A DNA stretch of 10,610 bases from an uncultured Acidobacteriota bacterium (GTDB lineage: Bacteria; Acidobacteriota; Vicinamibacteria; Vicinamibacterales; UBA8438): contig CALBET010000384.1 of assembly GCA_937888665.1 (NCBI GenBank), forward strand, positions 1 through 10,610, read 5' to 3'. Below are positions 1 to 5,100 of the stretch, in pieces. The notes beneath the pieces are model-generated. The model was given only the letters and a program-made list of their open reading frames with translations, searched no databases and had not been told where the DNA came from. How positions within the stretch are numbered: the stretch's first letter is position 1; the number at the start of each line of letters is the position of its first letter. Made by a program: the position numbers and the translations under genes.

Positions 1-2028
1 GTAGGCCGCCAGGAGCGACGAGTAGTAGAGGTTTTCCGGATCGCGCGTACTCGCCATGAGCCGGTCGAACGGGCCCGCGAACGCCTCCGCATCCTGCTCG
101 AGCACGGCAATGAACGCACGGGTGGTCGCCAGCACCGCCCCACCGACTTTCGCGGCCCGGCGCTTCAGTTGCGCGATGACCGGCGCCGTCTGATTGTTGC
201 GTAGGGCGGCCAGCATCGTCATCATCCGGTCGCCCTCCGTTTCGGTTTCGACCGCCCGGTGCGTGTCGTTGAGCATCCAGAACGTGTGGCAGACGCTGGT
301 CGTCACGTTCGGGTCGAGACGCTCCGCTTTTTCGAAGGCCGCGACCGAGGCCTCAAGCAAGCCGCAGTACCGAAGCGCATGCAGCAGGCCGGCCAGCAAC
401 TCAGGATCGGCGCGATGCCGCTTGACGCCGGCGAGCAGCCGAAGCATCGCTTCCTGTGCACGCCCCAGATCGAGCTCAAGGTACGCATAGTAGTGATGAG
501 CCAGCGACAAGTCAGGGTTCAGGTCGAGCGCCCGCCGTAGCGCGTCCTCCGCCTTCGCGAAATTCTCAGCTGCCTCTGCCCGGTCGCCCCAGTTTCCGAT
601 TCGCCGGTACACGCGGCCCAGTCGAGCCCAGGCGGAAGCGTAGTTGGGGTCCTGCTCCAGACATTGCAGATACAGATCGCGCGCCCGTTCGGCGGTCTCG
701 TGGTTCTGTCCAAACTGCGTCGCGCGCAAGTAGCACTCGTAGGCCTCCGGACTCGCCGGAACATCCCGGTGTAGCGCGCGCTCCTCGTCGCCGGACAGGG
801 GCACCGCCAGCGACGCGACAATCTGACGCGTCAGCTCGTCCTGCAGCGCGAACAGATCGCCGAGCGCGGTCTGCGACCGGTGTGACCACTGCACCGTGCC
901 AGCCGGCGCGTCCACGAGCTGGGCGCTCACCCGGAGCTGGTCGCCCGCGCGCATCAGCGTGGCCGTCAGCACCGCGTCGACCTCGAGCGTTGTGGCGAGC
1001 GCCTTCAGGTCGGGAGCCGGTCCGGCGAACCTGGCGGCCGCAAGGGGCGAACGCACCACCATCGAATCAAGTGCCGACAGCGAGGCGGTGAGGGCGTCGG
1101 CCAGGCCAACGGCCAGCATTTCCGTGTCGGGGTCCGCCGGCAACACCCGGAACGGCAGCACCACAAGACGCGTCACGGCCACGGCGCGCGCCAGCTCGCC
1201 CGAGTGCGGTGTCAGAGAGGCCGCGCGGACCGCGGCCGCCATCTCGGCTGCGGTCTGGTAGCGGTCGGCCGGCGTCTTCTCGAGCGCGCGCCGGACAATC
1301 CGGTCCACGGCGTCGACCGAGCTCGCGCCAATCAACGCCGGTGGCCGCTCGTACAGCACCGCATGCATCGAGGCCAGGTTCGACGCGGCGGCGAACGGCG
1401 AGCGCCCCGTCACCATCTCGAAGAGCAGGGCACCGGCCGCGAACAGATCCGCACGCCGGTCCACGCGGGACCCGTCGAGCTGCTCCGGGGCCATGTAGGC
1501 CGGCGTGCCGACGACGTGACCCTGCATGGTCAGATCGGCGACCGTGGCCGTCGCATCGTCGACCACCGAACGCGCCAGACCAAAGTCGAGGAGCTTGACC
1601 CCGTGGGGGGTGACGAAGACGTTGGACGGCTTCAGATCCCGATGCATGATGCCGCTCGCATGGAGCGCCTCGAGCGCCTCGAGCGCGGGCAACAGCAGCG
1701 CCAGTGCGTCGATGGGAGACTGCGGCCCCTGCTCGACAAGCATGTCGGACAAGGGCTGTCCTTCGAGCAGCTCCATGACGAGAAACAACTGGTCATTGTC
1801 CTCGGCAATCTCGTAGATCTGACACACGCCCGGATGGTTCACCGCGGCGGCGGCACGGGCCTCTCGCCAGACCCGCTCATGGCTGGCAGCACCCACGTCA
1901 CGAATGGTCTTGATCGCCACCGGGCGGTTCAGCTTCTCGTCGATGGCGGCGTAGACGATGCCCATGCCGCCTTCGCCCAACTTGCGCGTAACCTTGTAGG
2001 CGCCGATCCGATCCGGGAGTTCAGACAT
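1..2028 (-). CDS. Serine/threonine protein kinase with TolB-like and TPR domains (C-terminus beyond window)
   Basis: The frame is open from the ATG at 2028 down to base 1 (676 codons visible), so the C-terminus is missing. Residues 10-275 form a Hanks-type kinase with every key element visible: the glycine loop GEGGMG (18-23), catalytic Lys40 in VAIK, Glu56 in helix C, HRDLKPSN (129-136), DFG (148-150) and APE (180-182). It should be an active Ser/Thr kinase that transfers phosphate from ATP to protein. Residues ~285-415, starting TRLVVLPF, resemble the TolB N-terminal-like/COG5616 domain found behind such kinases. From ~424 onward come TPR-like helical repeats with PNYASAWARLG and LDLNPDLSLAHHYYAY, which suggests protein-partner binding. 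I see no transmembrane segment between kinase and sensor regions, so the visible part looks cytoplasmic. The ATG directly precedes the usual start of the kinase fold (SELPDRIGAYKV). No clear Shine-Dalgarno is seen. The substrate is unknown. Confidence 0.93.
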   Translation of the reverse strand, partial: MSELPDRIGAYKVTRKLGEGGMGIVYAAIDEKLNRPVAIKTIRDVGAASHERVWREARAAAAVNHPGVCQIYEIAEDNDQLFLVMELLEGQPLSDMLVEQGPQSPIDALALLLPALEALEALHASGIMHRDLKPSNVFVTPHGVKLLDFGLARSVVDDATATVADLTMQGHVVGTPAYMAPEQLDGSRVDRRADLFAAGALLFEMVTGRSPFAAASNLASMHAVLYERPPALIGASSVDAVDRIVRRALEKTPADRYQTAAEMAAAVRAASLTPHSGELARAVAVTRLVVLPFRVLPADPDTEMLAVGLADALTASLSALDSMVVRSPLAAARFAGPAPDLKALATTLEVDAVLTATLMRAGDQLRVSAQLVDAPAGTVQWSHRSQTALGDLFALQDELTRQIVASLAVPLSGDEERALHRDVPASPEAYECYLRATQFGQNHETAERARDLYLQCLEQDPNYASAWARLGRVYRRIGNWGDRAEAAENFAKAEDALRRALDLNPDLSLAHHYYAYLELDLGRAQEAMLRLLAGVKRHRADPELLAGLLHALRYCGLLEASVAAFEKAERLDPNVTTSVCHTFWMLNDTHRAVETETEGDRMMTMLAALRNNQTAPVIAQLKRRAAKVGGAVLATTRAFIAVLEQDAEAFAGPFDRLMASTRDPENLYYSSLLAAY

Positions 2029-2083
2029 TGGTGTGCGACTCAGGCGGGACTACGTCTACCAGGGTCCTATTGTTCATCATTCC

Positions 2084-2111
2084 GGCATCGGGCATCGGAC
2101 GTCAGGCATCG
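2084..2111. repeat. Heptamer GGCATCG repeat cluster between kinase gene and proC
   Basis: GGCATCG occurs at 2084-2090, 2091-2097 and 2105-2111. The heptamer between the second and third copies (GACGTCA, 2098-2104) keeps the 7-base period, so this is a short degenerate tandem array of four units. It lies in the 164-bp intergenic stretch 2029-2192, upstream of the kinase gene and downstream of proC. It may be a small intergenic repeat of the genome or a regulator binding site. The sequence alone does not decide, and I see no convincing promoter hexamers around it. Confidence 0.45.
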
Positions 2112-2192
2112 ATCAGGTGACCCACCCGCAGACGGCCGCCAGAGTGACGACCAGCGCAATCAGGTTGGACAGGGAACTGAGGGACACGGCGT

Positions 2193-3107
2193 CTAGCGGC
2201 GTTTTCGAGCGACCGTCTTTGTCGTTTTTCGCTTCCGACCAGGCGACGGTGTGGCATCGGACTTGGCGCCGGCTTCATCCAGCGCACCGAGAGCGACGCT
2301 GCGCTCGTACGCGGCCATCACCGCCTTCGACAGCACCGTGCGGAACCCGCCCTTGTCGAGCTGGTAGATCGCATCGGCCGTGGTTCCCCCCGGTGAGGTC
2401 ACCATGTTGCGCATCTCGGCTGGGTGCACCGGCGACCGTTCCGCGAACATCGCGGCGCCGCGAACGGTCTGGATGACCATGTCCTTGGCGTCGCTGCGCG
2501 ACCACCCGAGATGCACGGCGGCGTCGATCAACGCCTCCATCAGCATGAAGACATAGGCCGGTCCGCTCCCGCTGACGGCGGTCGCCTTGTCAAGAAAGCT
2601 TTCGTCTCGAACATACAACTGCTTGCCGAGCGCGCCAAGAATGGTTCCGGCCTGCTCGCGCTGCTTTTCCGACACCGCGTCGGTCGCCGTCCACACCGTC
2701 ATGCCTTCGCCGATTTGCGCTGGCGTGTTGGGCATGGTCCGGACGATCGCGTCATGCCCCAGCCTCCCGGCCATCGACGCAATCCTGGCGCCGGCGACAA
2801 TCGAGACCACCAGCGTCGACGGCCGAAGCACATTCCTGAGGTCCGCACACACCGCCGACAGGACCTGCGGCTTCACGGACAATACGACGATCCGGGCCTT
2901 GCGCACCGCGGAGCGGTTGTCTCGGGTCGTCTGTACGCCGAACAAGGTTTCGACGTCGTCGAGACGCCCCTGGTGCAGATCGGCCGCCGTGATCGCGCTG
3001 GGCTCAACCAGCTTGTGGCGCAGCAACCCGCCGATCATCGCCTCACCCATCGCCCCGGCGCCGATGAACGCGATCGGGACGTTGTGCAAAATTGTGGGCC
3101 GTGTCAC
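2193..3107 (-). CDS. proC: Pyrroline-5-carboxylate reductase
   Basis: This cytoplasmic enzyme catalyses the last step of proline synthesis, NAD(P)H-dependent reduction of 1-pyrroline-5-carboxylate to proline. The 304-residue product starts with a Rossmann fold carrying GAGAMG (16-21). Then come SVKPQ (77-81), MPNTPAQIGEG (125-135), SGSGPAYVF (179-187) and the C-terminal signature TSPGGTTADA (237-246) of the dimerisation domain. It starts at a GTG (3107-3105), chosen because AAAGGAG lies 6 bases upstream (3114-3120) and the Rossmann strand follows at once. The usual family length is about 265-280 residues. Here residues ~282-304 form an extra tail rich in Lys and Arg (GRKRKTTKTVARKRR). The gene is divergent from the membrane hydrolase gene and is followed on the same strand, after 164 bp, by the kinase gene. 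Family identity is certain; the role of the tail is unknown. Confidence 0.96.
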   Translation of the reverse strand: MTRPTILHNVPIAFIGAGAMGEAMIGGLLRHKLVEPSAITAADLHQGRLDDVETLFGVQTTRDNRSAVRKARIVVLSVKPQVLSAVCADLRNVLRPSTLVVSIVAGARIASMAGRLGHDAIVRTMPNTPAQIGEGMTVWTATDAVSEKQREQAGTILGALGKQLYVRDESFLDKATAVSGSGPAYVFMLMEALIDAAVHLGWSRSDAKDMVIQTVRGAAMFAERSPVHPAEMRNMVTSPGGTTADAIYQLDKGGFRTVLSKAVMAAYERSVALGALDEAGAKSDATPSPGRKRKTTKTVARKRR

Positions 3108-3113
3108 AAACCG

Positions 3114-3136
3114 CTCCTTTCGACGAAGTCGAAGGG
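3114..3136 (-). promoter_or_regulatory. proC ribosome-binding site inside an imperfect hairpin
   Basis: On the minus strand AAAGGAG (3114-3120) is a strong Shine-Dalgarno placed 6 bases before the proC GTG. The plus-strand arms CCTTTCGAC (3116-3124) and GTCGAAGGG (3128-3136) can pair 8 of 9 bases around a 3-base loop, so part of the ribosome-binding site could be hidden in the mRNA leader. The inverted repeat is visible directly; a regulatory effect is inferred. Confidence 0.5.
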
Positions 3137-3265
3137 TCTATGTTACCTGCCGAGCGTACTCCGGTATCCTTCGGCCAGCGTTCTAGTGCCGCGGCTGGCT
3201 GCGCCGCGGGCGCGACGATCGCGACTCCGGCGGCGCGGCGTTACGCCGAGGCGGTTGCACCCTCC
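3121..3265. promoter_or_regulatory. Divergent intergenic region between proC and membrane hydrolase gene
   Basis: This stretch separates two genes transcribed away from each other and must hold the proC promoter. It probably also holds the hydrolase promoter. The only slightly AT-rich block is TATGTTA at about 3139-3145, read as TAACATA on the minus strand, and it could serve as a -10 element. No matching -35 hexamer at 16-18 bases is convincing, so individual promoters are not called. Confidence 0.35.
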
Positions 3266-4348
3266 ATGGATCCGTTGACCCACACCGTCGTCGGCGCCAG
3301 CCTGGCGCAGACCAGATGCGGGCGAGTCCCGCTCGGCACCGCGACCCTGGTGATCGGAGCCAACCTGCCGGACATCGACGCCGCGACCTACTTCCTCGAC
3401 GGCCAGCTGGCGCTGGGATTCCGACGCGGATGGACCCACGGTGTGCTGGCGATGGCCCTGCTGCCGGCGCTGCTCGGTTGGGTCATGCACCGGGTGGACC
3501 TGTTCCGGTGTCGACGGGACCCGACCGCCACCCCGGTCTCGCGGGGACGACTGATGGCGCTCTCGTATCTGTCGGTCCTCTCACACCCGGCGCTCGACTG
3601 GCTGAACACGTATGGCGTGCGTCTCCTGATGCCGTTTGACGGCCGCTGGTTCTACGGCGACAGCCTGTTCATCATCGATCCCTGGGTCTGGTTGCTGCTG
3701 GGAACGGCGGTGGTCCTGGCTCACAGCGGATCGCCGGCGCAAGCCTCCGGCTGGATCGTCCTCGGCGCCATCGCCACCGCCCTCGTCACCGGATTTCCGG
3801 GTATCCCGCTGGCGGCCCGTGCCGTCTGGTGCCTCGGGGTCGCGTGTATCGCCGGAGTCCGTATTTGGGGTGGCGCCCAGCACACGCTGCACCAGGTCGC
3901 CACAGTCTGCCTGCTGACGGTCGGGGTGTATCTGACCGGCATGGTCGGCAGCTCGCGGGTGGCCCACAACCAGGTCACCGCGTGGGCGCGGGCTCGCGGA
4001 TTCGAGCCGCGTCACATCATGGTTGGGCCGGTGCCGGCCGACCCCTTCCGCCGCGACATCCTGATCGCCGACAACCTCCACTATCACCGTGTCCGGCTGG
4101 ACTGGCTGGCCAAGGACCCGATCACCCCTGTGAGTCTGCAGGCAGCAATCGGCGATGATCATCCCGCCGCTGCCGCGGCGTTGGCGGCCCCCGAGCTGTG
4201 GGGATTCGCCACCTGGACGAGGTTCCCGCGTTTCAACGTCGAACCGACGGCTGACGGCTACCGGGTGTCGGTCGCCGACATGCGGGGACTCGGCGGCGGG
4301 GTGGTCGAGTTGGACGGAGAGCTACGGCCGATTGCCCAACGGCCCTGA
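3266..4348 (+). CDS. Membrane-bound metal-dependent hydrolase (YdjM/DUF457 family, COG1988 type)
   Basis: The 360-residue product begins MDPLTHTVVGASLA, the classical start of the YdjM/DUF457 family of inner-membrane proteins thought to be metal-dependent hydrolases. Conserved polar residues are in place: His6, the NLPDID motif (33-38), Trp-Thr-His58, and HPALDWLNTYG (107-117) followed by the GDSLFIIDPW block (131-140). Hydrophobic stretches near 59-75, 138-152 and several between ~160 and 240 look membrane-spanning. The last ~120 residues are polar and probably fold outside the membrane. The ATG at 3266 is preferred because the family signature begins there. The frame stays open upstream to a TTG at 3092, but that would overlap proC and add an atypical Ala/Arg-rich stretch. 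No good Shine-Dalgarno precedes 3266 (GAGG at 3248-3251 is too far). The natural substrate of this family is unknown. Confidence 0.9.
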   Translation: MDPLTHTVVGASLAQTRCGRVPLGTATLVIGANLPDIDAATYFLDGQLALGFRRGWTHGVLAMALLPALLGWVMHRVDLFRCRRDPTATPVSRGRLMALSYLSVLSHPALDWLNTYGVRLLMPFDGRWFYGDSLFIIDPWVWLLLGTAVVLAHSGSPAQASGWIVLGAIATALVTGFPGIPLAARAVWCLGVACIAGVRIWGGAQHTLHQVATVCLLTVGVYLTGMVGSSRVAHNQVTAWARARGFEPRHIMVGPVPADPFRRDILIADNLHYHRVRLDWLAKDPITPVSLQAAIGDDHPAAAAALAAPELWGFATWTRFPRFNVEPTADGYRVSVADMRGLGGGVVELDGELRPIAQRP

Positions 4349-4559
4349 CGGGCAGCAGAAGCGGCGCAGCGCCTTCATCGCGCGCTTCACCACGAACCCT
4401 GGGGACCTCGGCGGCATGAACGCGGAGGGCCGGGCTCAACGGTGGGAGGGCAGAGACAGACCTTCTTCGTCGTGTCGAAAGCGGACCTGATTGCCTCGAA
4501 ACGAGCCGCTGGTCGTCCGGTCGGACAAATAGGCACGAGACGACATTGGGCTACGCGGA
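4349..4559. other. Convergent intergenic gap, no gene recognised
   Basis: These 211 bases lie between the ends of two converging genes. I find no credible reading frame with a ribosome-binding site, no RNA gene and no strong stem followed by a T tract. Small GC-rich inverted repeats occur at 4363-4373 (GGCG/CGCC) and 4515-4526 (GTCCG/CGGAC), but their loops are only 3 and 2 bases and no T run follows, so terminators are not called. Confidence 0.5.
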
Positions 4560-4964
4560 CTACACCTCGGGCGCGTAGGAGCCGAAGCTCCAGAGGTGTC
4601 CCTCGGGATCGCGGGCCACGTACTCGCGCGACCCGTACGGTGTCTCCTCCATCGGCGTGACAATCTCGGCCCCCGCCGCCTTCGCGCGCTCGAGATGCGC
4701 GGCGACGTCATCGACGTGCACGTAAATGCCCTGGGTCGTCCCCCCCACGTCGGCCGGCTTTTTCAGCTGCATCTCGTCGTCCTGGGCCGTGCCGATCATC
4801 ACGACGCCTCCGCCGTACCGGAGCTGGGCATGGGCGATCGTCCCCTTCGGTCCCGGCACGATCATCTGTTTCTCGAACCCGAACGCGGTGGCGAGCCACT
4901 CGAACGCGGCGGGCGCGTCGTCGTAACGGAGGAAGGGAAAGATCCGCGTCGGCGTGTTGTCCAT
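4560..4964 (-). CDS. VOC superfamily (glyoxalase/bleomycin-resistance fold) protein
   Basis: The 134-residue product shows the two paired beta-alpha-beta-beta-beta modules of the vicinal oxygen chelate fold. The first begins RIFPFLRYDDAPAAFEWLATAFGFE (residues 7-31). The second holds GIYVHVDDVAAHLERAKAAGAEIV, then YGSREYVARDPEGHLW (110-125), where Glu121 and His123 sit in the usual DPEGHLW signature. This matches the PhnB-like/COG2764 branch of small cytoplasmic VOC proteins, which includes lyases, dioxygenases and drug-binding proteins. The reaction cannot be told from the sequence. The ATG at 4964 has GGAGAG about 10 bases upstream (4975-4980, minus strand), a usable ribosome-binding site. 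It is a single gene, converging on the membrane hydrolase gene and divergent from the DUF1592 operon. Confidence 0.9.
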   Translation of the reverse strand: MDNTPTRIFPFLRYDDAPAAFEWLATAFGFEKQMIVPGPKGTIAHAQLRYGGGVVMIGTAQDDEMQLKKPADVGGTTQGIYVHVDDVAAHLERAKAAGAEIVTPMEETPYGSREYVARDPEGHLWSFGSYAPEV

Positions 4965-5032
4965 GACCCTGATACTCTCCGTATCTCACGAAAAAGTCAC
5001 GCGTGGCTTCCGGGGCAACGCCGGCGTCTTTG

Positions 5033-5061
5033 GGGATCCCATCGCCCCGTGATGGGGTACC
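5033..5061 (+). promoter_or_regulatory. Imperfect inverted repeat in the leader of the DUF1592 operon
   Basis: CCCATC (5038-5043) and GATGGG (5051-5056) form a perfect 6-bp stem around a 7-base loop. Pairing continues outward with a wobble pair, an A-T pair, one mismatch and two G-C pairs, out to 5033 and 5061. It lies about 40 bases before the ATG at 5101 in the VOC/DUF1592 divergent region. It could be an operator or an mRNA leader hairpin. No T tract follows, so it is not an ordinary terminator. Confidence 0.35.
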
Positions 5062-5089
5062 ATACGGACGGATTCACCCACACAGGCTG

Positions 5090-5094
5090 AGGAG
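5090..5094 (+). promoter_or_regulatory. Shine-Dalgarno of the DUF1592 gene
   Basis: AGGAG lies 6 bases before the ATG at 5101, the expected spacing. It is the only strong ribosome-binding site among the three genes of this operon and supports the chosen start. Confidence 0.7.
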
Positions 5095-5100
5095 ACCGAA

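Noticed and set aside
1663..1686. Nine-base tandem repeat GAGCGCCTC in the kinase gene
   Set aside because: It encodes Leu-Glu-Ala repeats in the helix just before HRD with normal family spacing. It looks like codon-use repetition in a helix, not a special element.
1204..2196. Long open frame on the plus strand opposite the kinase gene (also 456-1091 and others)
   Set aside because: High GC makes stop codons rare in antisense frames. The minus-strand kinase has all catalytic motifs, while the plus-strand product is Arg/Gly/His-rich with no recognisable domain.
3092..3265. Upstream extension of the membrane hydrolase to a TTG start
   Set aside because: It would overlap the start of proC and add 58 residues that look random. 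The family begins with MDPLTH at the ATG of 3266.
2424..3278. Plus-strand open frame opposite proC
   Set aside because: It is a shadow of proC, whose family signatures are complete on the minus strand. The plus-strand product has no recognisable features.
4326..4373. Candidate terminators near the end of the membrane hydrolase gene (GGCCG/CGGCC over the stop, GGCG/CGCC after it)
   Set aside because: The stems are only 4-5 bp and no T tract follows, so in GC-rich DNA they are likely chance symmetry.
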